This document shows positions 46,884-57,879 of a stretch of DNA of 64,000 nucleotides, in pieces. Position 1 is the first letter of the stretch. Every line of letters starts with the position of its first letter. Source of the stretch: Actinernus sp. WN-2022 (lineage: Eukaryota > Cnidaria > Anthozoa > Actiniaria > Actinernidae); assembly GCA_030867875.1 (NCBI GenBank), contig JAOWCC010001751.1, positions 20,916,026 to 20,980,025 of the forward strand. The letters run 5' to 3'. Both the position numbers and the translations under genes were made by a program. The notes beneath the pieces were generated by a model. The model worked only from the letters and a program-made list of their open reading frames with translations. It did not search any database and was not told where the DNA came from.

Positions 46884-46985
46884 CCCAGGTTGAGAATCTT
46901 GTCAAGATCTTGCCAAGATCTTGTCAAGAGGGAGGTCTTGGCAAGATTAGATCTTGGCAAGATCTTGCAAGATTCTCAACCTGGG
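46884..46985. mobile_element. Hairpin rich in 'gatcttg' repeats
   Basis: Starts CCCAGGTTGAGAATCTTG and ends CAAGATTCTCAACCTGGG. Internally built from repeated 'aagatcttg' palindromes. Confidence 0.65.
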
Positions 46986-48899
46986 TTATTACCTTTTAAC
47001 CTCTAAGCTTTTCTTACCTCTAATGAAAACCTACATAAGAAACCACCCTGAAATCAGGTTCCTACAAATAGGTTCACCAAACAGTCTTTACTATACTGGG
47101 CAGCATTTTTTGTTTGCAGTTTCTCCCAATAGAGAGATAGTGTGGGTGCCATTTTGATTCAGTGGTTTCTCCAAAAGCGATAGTGTGGGTGCACTTCATA
47201 GCAACACATGCTCCGATTGCCATGCTGTCAGCAATGAATATGTATGCAAATTCTTTAGATTTAGGAGTGGCAGCATGGGATTAGCAACATGGCAGCACGG
47301 TCTTTGTGGAATAAATTGTTCATGCTTATTAATATACCTTTTTTTGGGGGGGGGGGGGGGGGGGGGGAAGAGGGGTGTAAAAAATTGGCAACCAAACAAT
47401 TTGGCGACCAACTGGTGCCTTTATAAAAAAGTTAATTTCAAGAGGTTGTGCTACTCTGGTTTGACGCAGTTGCATACAGTGTAAGCAAAGCATTTGGCTT
47501 GTTACATCCATGAAACTTAATTTGATGGACATATCCTTGAAAAAATTAATGTAGCATAGGTTTAGAACAAACCATTTGAGTCCAATAACCAGGTGATATG
47601 GGGAATTCATCTCTTTGCTACACAATGCTAGTTTGTGACAGGGTGGCTATGTAAAACCCTATGCCACATATGACCATGCAAGCACTTCTTAACAAGATAT
47701 TTCCAAGTCTAAAAAATCTGTAAACTATCATGTTCTTATACTGGTTTAAAGTGGGCAACTGTTCATCCAAATGCACATCTTCAAGAGGTTGGGAAAAAAG
47801 ATAAATTTCTATTATTTACACATAAACCGTGTATTTATACCATGAATAGACCCATTTGTAAAATGCTGTCTAATTTAAATAACTATTGTTTAGGACTGAC
47901 CAGCCTTGAATACATGTAATTGCTGTGAGCGCAGCGAGCAGCAACCTATTTCAAACGTCTTTGATGTGCCGATACCGAAGTTCATATGAATTATTTTGGG
48001 TTCCTCTACCTACATTGTGCCTCATTATCATTTCATTGGAGCAGAGAACTGGTAACTACAATCCGTGCTTTCGGTTCATTGTGTCATTGGCCATAGCGAA
48101 TGAGACCACTATACCCACAATAATCCCTGCTTCTACCGCTTGAGGTAAGTAGGATATTGCAGAAAAAGTTATTGAAACATTCTATCAAAATATTAGGATG
48201 CTGTTTACTACTTTGTGTTGTGAAAGAAAACCCTGTTTCCTCAGTGAATGCGGCTTGTATCCGAGCAGAGTTTCTGTGTTTGATTATTTTCTCACCAGAG
48301 TAACAGATGATACAATCAGATGTTTTCCCGGTGCTGTGGGAAGGCTAGACGGATTAAAGCCTTGTCTGACGGATGTTCCTTGCTTTAACGAACTGAAGAA
48401 CAGCTGCTTGACCCATTGTGTTTGTAAACGCATTTAATGCAAATGATCAAACTGAAACAATCACAAATGAACTGGGTTATCGCACAGTCGTGACTGTCGA
48501 TCTTCACACGCTGTGACGTCCTCTGTACATATATGACAACAAACAAACAGGAAAATATAATCTATTTGTTTTATTAATATAACAATCGCCAAGCTTTTTT
48601 AATGAGAGAAACACCAAAAAAACAAACTGTATGCACGCTGTCGGCGATAGCGATCCCTCACTACATTTCAATGTACTGCTGCGATCTCGTATAAACATAT
48701 ACACTATTCAATGCACCATGGACGTTCAGCGGATTATAACTTAAGTCAAATACATTATCAATAATTAAGCAACTAAAGGTTTTGAGATAACCTCGGAAAT
48801 GGTTGTCTCCCCTACATTGAAGTGTTGATGTCAGATTACTTGTGCACTAATATCACACGGCTCTAGCTAGGAGTCAGATTATTAAACTACAATTTCACA

Positions 48900-49260
48900 T
48901 TCAAATGCATGACTGATTCCGCACCAGGTTATTTAATATCTAAATTCACGAAACGCTTCAATATTAGTGGTCGTGAAACTCGAAACTCGCAATTATTACA
49001 AATCCCCTTATTCAAATCTGCGAGTGGTCAGAGAAGTTTTTATTATAGAACAGTAAAAATATGGAACTCACTAGATAATGAACTGAAATTAAGTAAAGAC
49101 GTTTTAAGTTTCAAGCGAAAGCTGAAGAGCAAATTATATCAAACTCAAAATAGGTTAAATTAATAGATGTAATTCAAATTATCATGTACACTGTATTTGT
49201 ATTTTGTCTTTGAAAAGCCTTTTTAAGGAAAGATGAATAAAGTATGAAGTATACTCTACT
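48900..49260 (+). mobile_element. LINE C-terminal fragment
   Basis: The frame 48,909-49,163 reads APGYLISKFTKRFNISGRET, RNSQLLQIPLFKSASGQRSF and VKIWNSLDNELKLSKDVLSF. This is the standard C-terminal tail of CR1/L2/Jockey-type reverse transcriptases. Ends with 'tgaataaagtatgaagtat'. Confidence 0.8.
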
Positions 49261-49695
49261 TCTTGCAGCACTTCACTTTTGTTAGAAACCTCAAGTATAC
49301 TTTTAAGCAGAACTACATGTAGATCGCAGACTACAAAACTGGTTAAATGTTAAATAATGCTAGAGTTCAACACCTTCACTTCACACCTTCACTATATTCT
49401 TTGATAAATATAAATAATTATTAAGGGAGCATCTCAAGAACATGCAATTTCATTGACTAAAAGACAAGCTCAGCATACAGATTTTCTTATAAATGCACCC
49501 TGGAGCATAGTTTATTTTCAGATTGAATTTTATATTATGAAAGAAATAGAAGGTGGTATTCCTGTATTCTGTATGAGAATCCACAGCTTTACAAGACCTT
49601 GAGTGACCTATTCTGCTTTTAAGTAAAATTAACCCATGTCATAGTACATTAAACATAATAACAACAACAACGTAACTGTCAACATTGCACGCTAA

Positions 49696-49967
49696 GGCCA
49701 TCCCAATAAAATGTTTCCTTTACCATCGCCCGACTGACCCAATTTTTTGGAAAAGTAAAAAAAAAATGACTGAAGAATGTTTCTTTTAAACCAACTCTTT
49801 CCCGAGCTCTCTACATTTTAGTTTCTTCCTTTTTTCATGCAAATTGTCAATCCACAACTAGTAGAGGTAAAAGTAGTAAACTTCAAGCCAACTTGGTTCC
49901 AGATGATCCCCTAAAAAAAATTTCAGCCAGAGGGCAAGGGTAAACAAAAGATTTTATTGGGAGGGCC
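49696..49967. mobile_element. PIF/Harbinger-like MITE (TAA duplication)
   Basis: Ends GGCCATCCCAATAAAA and TTTTATTGGGAGGGCC are inverted and flanked by TAA (49693-49695 and 49968-49970). The next, larger element inserted at its right border. Confidence 0.65.
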
Positions 49968-50284
49968 TAATACCAGCCGTGCCAATCAATCATTTCGATG
50001 ATCGATAAATATTGATAGTAATCAATAATAATCAATATCAAACAATCGATTAATATCAGAAATCAATGAAAATCAATATTATAGAACTTTGCAACTTTTG
50101 ATTATTATTGATTACCATCGTTGGATTTTCATCAACAATAAATATTATTGATTTTTATTGATTTTCATTACCTAATTCCTGTTTTCGTTGAAAATAACCA
50201 AATGCAAGACATAATATATATATATATACAACAGAGTTTATTGGGAAATAACCTGATCAGTTAATATCAATGTTCCTGATTACA

Positions 50285-50850
50285 ATTTTGGAAAAAGCCC
50301 CCAGATAATACAATACAATACAATACTTTATTTCACATTTCACAATGATTTTTTTTCAGTTACATTTTCTATATTTAGTTAGAATTTTTATTATTTTTAT
50401 TATTATTATTACAAAAATATACTAAATATAGTAACACAGAAGGAAATGCCTAGAGTCTAAATAAACCATGAGGTTATCGAGTTAGACACTAGACTGTTAT
50501 GTTATATTTGAAATGTAGCACACACACACATTAATCTCAATTTGAATAACAATAGAAAAGAAAAATTTTGATGTACATACATACGTATATATACACACAC
50601 AGCATGCTAATCATGCTATATCTAACACACTAATTAGTAAATACGAAGGAGAAAAGTTGAAGATTCAAAAAATTTTAGTAGAGAAAAATAGATGGAGGAA
50701 ATTTAACAAAGAAATTCAATTAAGTTGATCGAAGCAATTAATTTTGCTTAAGGAACAGTTGTTGTTTAATTTTTTTGGCGAAACTGAGTTTATTGAGCTG
50801 TTTTAATTCATAGGGAAGTTGTTGCCATAAGTCAGTTGCCATGGCGGAAA
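50285..50850 (-). mobile_element. LINE 3' end (minus strand)
   Basis: On the minus strand a short frame near 50,840-50,750 reads MATDLWQQLPYELKQLNKLS, like the end of a CR1/L2-type RT, then an AT-rich 3' region ending in 'aataaagtattgtattgta' repeats, a typical LINE tail. Confidence 0.6.
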
Positions 50851-51100
50851 TAGTTTGTTTGATAATATATCAAGTCGATGATAATTGATATAATTAAGGA
50901 CACTTACAGTAATATTATCAATCAGAATCGCATAGTCACAGCTGAATTGCATAAGTGCGTTTGCGAAATCAGATCTTGATTGGCTGAGAAGAATGGTGAT
51001 TCAGAGTGGAATCACCACTGTAGACTGCATGCTATTTATAACTTGGCAAATTATCAACAAAAGTACTAAATCTTAAGTAACTCATTGGACTATGCGACTC

Positions 51101-51239
51101 AAGGAAAATCACATGCGATTGCCCAACTCGGTAATTCCACATTAAATTGCACTTGAAAAACCGATAATGCGACTCGCCAATATCGGTTTTCTCAGCCAAT
51201 TTAATGTGGAATTACCTCGTCAGGCATGTGATTTTCCTA
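51101..51239. mobile_element. Hairpin MITE
   Basis: Arms of about 60 bases: 'aggaaaatcacatgc' / 'gcatgtgattttcct' with 'ggtaattccacattaaatt' / 'aatttaatgtggaattacc'. Confidence 0.65.
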
Positions 51240-51248
51240 TAATTATTA

Positions 51249-51412
51249 GTTATACCATGGCATTTCGGGGTATTAGTGATTTAAATTGCCCCGAGAGCAG
51301 AGGGAAGATTTGTAAAAGTCCCGAGGCTGCTTTGGCCAAGGGACTTTGACAAATCTTCCCAAGGCTCGAGGGGCAATTTAAATCACTAATACCCCGAAAT
51401 GCCATGGTATAA
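51249..51412. mobile_element. Hairpin MITE with ~75-bp arms
   Basis: 'ttataccatggcatttcggg' and its inverse bound a long stem, continuing 'tattagtgatttaaattgcc'. The unit 'gttataccatgg' recurs just outside at 51,417. Confidence 0.7.
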
Positions 51413-51999
51413 GTTTGTTATACCATGGTCGCCAAGGAACGGAACAAATCTTTGAGAAGTTTAGTTTTCTCTGCCGAAACTAAAGACGTCGCAGTTGAGT
51501 TGCTTTCGAAAACGTTTTGTTTAATGCTTGACTGAGCGCCACTGATTGAACGACCCTGGCTTCCCTTGGGGACAAGTGTGTTGTTTTTGAGAAGAATAAC
51601 ACTGAAATACAACGTAATTATGCGGTTGACTAAATATTCAAAGAGCATGCACGTTTATGGTTTTAAGTATCCCACATGGAAGAAGCGGGCTTGAGAAACG
51701 AAGAGAATAATGCACAGATCGAAATAGCTCATCCCACATGGATTACGTTGACAGGTATAATGAAGACAGGTCAGTTTGGATTCAGTATTTTTCACCTGGG
51801 AGCTCAGGGCGAGTCATGCCAGAGGGGAGCAGGAGTTGATGCTTTTGACCTTCTCACTTCCAGCCTGCATTCTCTTCTAATTTTCCCTCATTTACACATG
51901 CAGGGGAAATTTAGAAATATGCATTGTGCCGGGAAATTTCGAGACAATGCATATTTCTAAATATCCCACCCATCAGGGAAAATTAGTGGTTTAAATGTG

Positions 52000-52400
52000 C
52001 CTCCCGGATAGCTCAGTTGTTAGAGCGCCGGTCTGTTGTGTGGGAGATTGTGGGTTCAAACCACAGTCGGACCAACACTCAGGGTCTTAAAAATAACTGA
52101 GGAGAAGGTGCTGCCTTTGCTCTAACATCTGCAAATGGTTAGACCTTCGCCGTGGCTCGGATGACCATGTAAATGGCGGTCCCGTCTCCAAATATTGGGG
52201 ACGTAAAAGAACCACTGTGGATGCAATAAACCCTGGCCGTGACCACCCACAGTGCCAGCAAGAGGTCGGCTTGCTGGATTAGTGCCAGGCTACTGGTGAA
52301 TGAGACCTATAACATGTATAACAGCCAGTAGTCCAATGGAACTAATAGCGAGTGCTGGAATAACACTGAAGACTGAACAACAAAAGAATCCGAGGCTACC
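52000..52400 (+). mobile_element. tRNA-derived SINE
   Basis: Head CTCCCGGATAGCTCAGTTGT with A box, B box GGTTCAAACC at 52,053-52,062, then a conserved body ('ctgcaaatggttagacctt', 'ggcggtcccgtctcc', 'accacccacagtgccagc'). Same family as 26,992-27,241. The acceptor arms do not pair, so it is not a tRNA gene. Confidence 0.8.
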
Positions 52401-52437
52401 ATGGTGTAACATCAATTTAATGATTATTATCTATTAA

Positions 52438-53429
52438 CCCTTTCCCTCCTGCACAGCCCGTAACCGCCCAACATGAAGCATGTACCTGGAGAAAATTATT
52501 GCATCAAACCTAGACATGCTGGAAATACGATGTGATATTATTTCAAGGGATGACTTCGAAGCCACAGCTGTAACGGGAATCACTTGACTCTCCCACTTTG
52601 GAGAAAAACGTATTTGTTTTGGAGATTGTTGTTCATTTCTTCGCTTTTCACGAATTTTGAGGAGCTGAAAATCGGCTCAAAAAACCCTTCCCATTCACAC
52701 TTGAAATCAAAAGCAAATACAAAATCACCACTCAGTCGTTACAGTACCTTGTTTAATCTTTCCAACCAGCAGGTTTGTTTGCATAAAATCCATCAAACGA
52801 CTGTGAACCACGCCAATGTTTACACTGCATTTCACTCGACCACATTTACCTGCTCCCACCTCCAACTGCATGCTGGGTAATCAACAAAAAATTCACAAGG
52901 GGTCACCCCCTCTGGGACTCTGGTAGGGTAGCCCCTACAACCAAGAGCGGCGATTCGGACTCAAGCCGTTGCTTTAAAGTGACAAAAACACATCCTAATA
53001 GGTTGAGCAGGGGGAAAAGACAACCAACTGCAAAATTTCAAGGATTTCAGTGAAGAATTATTTCATGTGTCTCAAAGCAGAAAGACAACAGAAAAATCCT
53101 GTGAAACCCCTCACAAGGCCTACTAAAAACAAACCAAGTACTTTTCAGCCATCCTCAGACTTAATGATGTCCTCTAGCTCTCTTGCAGTGGCTTTTTTCT
53201 CCCAAATTAGAGCACATTTCATTGGAAACCCTACCGAAGCAGCCATACCTACCGCTAACGAGTGCACAGAATTCTCCCAAATGGCATTGTGGGAAAAGTT
53301 TGAGCCCTCTGCTTAAAAACTCAGCAGTATTTAACTGCTCCGGGCTAGCCAAACTTGAACCGAGGGGGAGGGTTAAGTTAGCACTCAGGATTTCACCAAC
53401 TGAGCCAAACATGTCCAGTAGGGAAAGGG
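52438..53429. mobile_element. piggyBac-like non-autonomous element (992 bp)
   Basis: Ends CCCTTTCCCTCC and AGTAGGGAAAGGG, each next to TTAA (52434-52437 and 53430-53433). CCC-start termini and TTAA duplications are the piggyBac pattern. An inverted partial copy is at 365-975. Open frames inside are not conserved as proteins. Confidence 0.7.
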
Positions 53430-53639
53430 TTAATATTGATTGATTCAATTGGGTATCAATGATCGATTTTTATCGACTGGCATGGCTGGGCCTAATACAA
53501 ATTTATAATTTCCAAATGAAATATTACTCCATAAATGTAATAACTTACTAGTAATCCAATCTTTGAACCAAAATTGCATCTGAACTAAAGAAAAATCAAA
53601 AGAAAGTGAATTGACTTTTCACAACACAAGTTGTATATA

Positions 53640-55091
53640 CCGGTGTCACAGCGATTTTGCCCCCCCTGGGGCAAAATCGCTAGTGAATTCGCCCCCCCGG
53701 GGCGAGATCGCTAGTGAATTCGCCCTCCCCGGGGCGAGATCGCTAGTGAATTCGCCCCCCTTCAGTGAATTCGCCCCCCTAGGGGGGGCGAAATCGCTAG
53801 TGAATTGTACTCGTAATTCTTATTGAAATCGCCCCGCCTCAGAAAATAGAGGCAGTAGATGTCAATGCACTGAATAAAAGTCTTTTTTTAATAAATCTAA
53901 AGTATTTTTTTAATAAAATGAAGTGTAAGACCCCTACTACTACTGACTACAAAAATACGCGAGTCCGTAACACTCCTTTTCTTCGGAAAGTCATTTCAAA
54001 TTCTTTCCGGAGTTGAATTAATTGTACTGCTAGAACTGTACTGCAAAACTTACCGCCGTTTTATCTTCTCATTAGTTAATAAGCTGTTTATCCAGAAAGG
54101 TTTTCCTAGTTAGAACTGATCTAATTACCGAATTAACAAGCGCCGTTAGCTCAATTGAAATAGAACAAAGCACGCGAGTCGGTAACGCTCCTTCAAAGTT
54201 CTTTAAAAATAGATGGATCGACGCGAGCATTAACGGGTTATCAAAATCTTACATAGCACGATAATTACGACAACTTCATTATGGTTTTCATGCATGAAAA
54301 AATCATCAGACAGACTATTTGGCAGTTGTTTCCAAATATGAGTTCCACTCGCTACAAGCTAAAGTAAGTTTTAAAACTTCCCGCCGTTTTAGATCCTAAT
54401 TAGTTCATTGCTGCTTGTTTATTCAGGACGTTTTCCTTTATTCGGCAAAGTCTTTTCAAAGTAGGCGGATTTACGGGTTGTCAAAACCTTTAAGTGTCCA
54501 CAATAACTACATCATCTACATGTTGGCTTCAGGCAAGAAATACTAACAACTAATCATTCGAAGATTGACGAAGATTGCAGAATCCCTTGTCGAGTTTCTT
54601 GTTGCACTGCTCGCGCAAATGAAAATTGCAGCGTTTACTGTAGCTTTACTACCCTGGATGACAGAGGCTCGAAGCGAGACGTCTTAGTCGAGCGAAGGGA
54701 GACCTCTTTAAGCTAAGATGTGAGAAAGGAGAAGCTAATGTGATCTAGGAGAGGCGGTTTCCAACCTCTGATCCAGGGTATAGCTTTACGTTTACCGTAA
54801 CGAATTTTGTAGAAGAAAAGTGAAGCGTGAATTTTAAAATAAAATTGAATTACATGCCTTTATAACATTACTGATAGATTTTTGCCGTACTATTCTCCAC
54901 GTCCAATACATTACAGTAGTAATAATAAGGAAAACATGTATTCATAACCTTTTAAAAGGTTGAAGGGGAGGGGGGGCGAAATCGCTAGAGGGGGGCGAGG
55001 AAGGGGGGGCGAGGAAGGGGGGGCAAATTCACTAACGATTTTGCCCCCCGGGGGGCGAATTCACGGGGGGGCGAAATCGCTGGTACACCGG
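53640..55091. mobile_element. CCGGTG-ended element with CCCC/GGGG arrays (1,452 bp)
   Basis: The left end CCGGTGTCACAGCGATTTTG and the right end, inverted, CCGGTGTACCAGCGATTTCG match, and TA flanks both. Both ends carry arrays of a roughly 30-base unit, 'cgctagtgaattcgcccccc' plus 'ggggcgagat' (53,652-53,812 and 54,963-55,080), full of C-run/G-run palindromes. No transposase frame; the centre is AT-rich and includes another small TA-flanked element. Confidence 0.7.
54652..54778. mobile_element. Short TA-flanked element nested in the CCGGTG element
   Basis: Ends CCCTGGATGACAGAGG and CCAACCTCTGATCCAGGG are inverted; TA lies on each side (54650-54651 and 54779-54780). Confidence 0.6.
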
Positions 55092-56646
55092 TAACATAAA
55101 CTTACCGGTAAGTTAAAATTAATGACCATATAATAGTATACAACACTGGTCACAAAGTAAAGAAACATTCACATAAGCGACGACAACTCCTTGGGCTTAA
55201 TAGGATGACAGAAATACTACTTTAGTGTCTACCATCTACTGATCTAGTCAGTTCTTAAACTTATGACTTATGTAGAAATCCTTAAAACCTCGAACTCTTT
55301 GTACGATACACACATCTCTTGATTCGGTTTTTTTTATAACAATTATATACAAACTCAGGATAAAATACAGAACACAGGCACTTTATATTAGGATTATCAA
55401 AATCAGTTAACAATTTGTTTACACAATATTTATAAATCATCTAAATCAAAAAACCGGGATAAAATCTTTGTGTGCTTTGCAATAGCCAATACGTTTGGAA
55501 AAGGTGGAGCTTCTATGTAAGACTTTACTGAAGGCATTTGGCGAGATTCCATTATTTTTGTGCCTTTTGCTCTGATAGTGAAGCTTTTGTGATTCATATC
55601 GAAGAATCGTAGTTTACAGGAACAATGGAGATTACGAATTGCTCTAAAGGACTAAAATATATGAGGATTTGATGCTTTAGTTCTGGGTTTTCGAAATGTC
55701 AGTGAAAGGAGGCAAAGCAACGGATTGAGCACACGAACCCCTAAAATAAAATAATTTGGGAACTGTATAAGGTCTTAAGAGAAATGTTGACGTTCAAGGA
55801 CCGAGGGAGCTCATTCTACGACACTAAAATGGGAGATAAACCTCTAGTGAACAGTGAAATTTCATAGCGAAACACATGCTCAACTAGTCGGCATCAACTG
55901 ACAACTTACCTTCGCTCGGGGATGAATATTGCACAAGAATAACTCCCGAAATAGCGTTAATAACCACAAAGACCTCTAAATTGAAATGGACAAGTTCGAA
56001 TCAAATTATGACTTGATCCCCACTGTTTTTCTTGGTTTAACCCAATCCGCAAACCATAAAAGACACAGCCCCAATCTGTAGATCTCTGTTGGCCTTGAGT
56101 TTTAGGAAGTAACAGGGAACGAACAGGGAACCACTTTAGACATTATTGGAGAAACTGATGTCACTTATTGTTTACAGAGCCAATCAGGAACGAGTATCGC
56201 TGCGGCGAACGGGAAGTACTTGCGTGACGCGTGCGTGAGTTTTTACGCAGTCATTCATTAATTTCTGCTGCAAATCATGAAGTACGGATGATATCACATG
56301 CGGAAGTAATAGTTTTGTAATAGTTTCCAACGAAACAAGAACGTCGAGCATGTTTCAGTTTTAAACTAGTAAAAGTCTCTTTGGCATTAATGACTCTTTT
56401 CCTTGGCTCAACTGTTGTCCCATTTCAGATCACTTGACCATTGGGCCGTAGTTTCTTTTATTTTTATATTAATGCACGAGATCTAGAAGATACATTGATG
56501 TGGAAATACTTCAAACAAAGAATATTATTCCCAAAAGATTTGAAATGGGTAATATTAGGTCTAAACATCATATTAAGAGGGTGTGGCGAGTAATTAAAAC
56601 ATCAATGACGTCACAGCTGAAAGCATATATTGCCTTATTTTTGGAT

Positions 56647-56930
56647 GTTAATTACCCTATATCGTTATGACGTCACGGCTTGTCTTTGAGGGGGACAGAA
56701 TCGACTTGAACAATAGAGTTTTGAACTAAATCTGCTCTGCTGAGGAAAATTTAACTTCGAATTGTCTGGTTTCCAGATATCAGCTGTATCAATGTTCATC
56801 CCACAATATGCATTTGATAGCGATTTCCTTTGTGTTGTTGCTGTTTTGTCCCCCTCCCACGACCGTGATCCTTAGCGTTTAAACAATAGATTGTTTTGAT
56901 TTGACGTCATAATGATATAGGGCAATTAAC
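56647..56930. mobile_element. TIR element, 284 bp
   Basis: Ends GTTAATTACCCTATATC and GATATAGGGCAATTAAC are inverted, continuing to 'ttatgacgtca' for about 29 bases. Confidence 0.6.
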
Positions 56931-57252
56931 CCCAGCGATTCTTAATTTAGACAAATTAAATTCGTGGCAACCTGGATCTAACAAGAGACGGCTATAAACG
57001 AGGAACTTTTGTGATGGCGGTAATGACGTCACGTGATGACATCATGTGAAAGAGAAGAATACGTCGATCTCGTTCCCGCGTTTCTTTTAATTTGCCAATT
57101 TGTCCAAAAACGCGCTGGTTCCGTGAATGAGATTGGAGCTCATATTTACTCCAAAATCTGACACAATTTTTTCTGCATACTTGCCAATGTAAATGAGAAG
57201 TCCAAGAACTACAGCACTAAAGCGAATACGACGTTAATTGTAGTGAATACAA

Positions 57253-57281
57253 TTTCGGCCGGCTAAACCAGCCTTCTTCAG
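57253..57281 (-). ncRNA. Hammerhead-like motif (Penelope-type)
   Basis: On the minus strand: CTGAAGA, then a clear stem II hairpin (GGCT...AGCC) and CGAAA. This is the CUGANGA-stem-GAAA core of hammerhead ribozymes as found in Penelope-like retroelements. Stem III and the cleavage triplet are not obvious, so activity is doubtful. Confidence 0.35.
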
Positions 57282-57879
57282 GTACTGTATGTTTATAATA
57301 GTTTTGACAAAGCCTAAAATATAATTGCTTATCAGTTTCGACATATACCGTTATAGTTTATCTAATAATATAATGGGCACCTGTATAGATATAATTAATA
57401 GCAACAAATTGTATCCGAATATAGACAGAAGTCCATATAGACCAATCCAAGGTCGCCATTACAATACCTACTTAAATTAGCGATAGCACCGATACTGCTG
57501 AAAAAAGCACCTCAGAATTAGTCAAAATTCCAAATGTGAGAGTTATATCTTGTATGGAAGCAAAGATAAGGTTCCGCAAAGTAAGACAATTTTACAGACG
57601 TTTGTAGGAGGAGGTACGTGCAACAATAGATCAATTCGCAGTTAATTTTGACATTTTAAAAGGGATGCAAACATGGCGCGAAATACAGTCAGTTTGTATG
57701 GCAATCCGATGCCAAATAATTTCCGTCGAATTTCTGGAATATTCACTGTCTGGTAAAAGATTAACTAATCAGGGAGCTAGCTGTGCTGGGAAGCGTGCAA
57801 TCGTGTTTTCAGCTTTCCATACATTTATCTGTAACAACGAGTCGAAAATTTACATTGCATTGCGCATCATCAAAGAAGA

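Larger units (their letters stand above)
49973..53489. mobile_element. 3.5-kb hAT-like composite with 8-bp target duplication
   Basis: Ends CCAGCCGTGCCA and TGGCATGGCTGG are inverted, with looser similarity for about 45 bases ('gatgatcgataaa' / 'tgatcgatttttatcga'). A perfect 8-base repeat, GCCTAATA, flanks it (49965-49972 and 53490-53497). Eight-base duplication indicates hAT-type insertion. Inside are a minus-strand LINE tail, two hairpins, a SINE and a piggyBac-like MITE. No hAT transposase frame survives. Confidence 0.7.
55094..57879. other. Gene-free stretch
   Basis: No exon recognised. Contains a TIR element at 56,647-56,930 and a hammerhead-like motif at 57,253, listed separately. AT-rich, with stops in all frames. 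Confidence 0.4.

Noticed and set aside
48909..49163. Small host gene of 84 aa
   Set aside because: Its sequence is the standard C-terminal tail of CR1/L2-type reverse transcriptases.
52000..52075. Functional tRNA gene
   Set aside because: A and B boxes are present, but the acceptor arms do not pair and the sequence continues as a SINE body with a second genomic copy.
53652..53812. CRISPR-like repeats or a restriction-site array
   Set aside because: They are head-to-tail units inside a TIR-bounded element and recur inverted at its other end.
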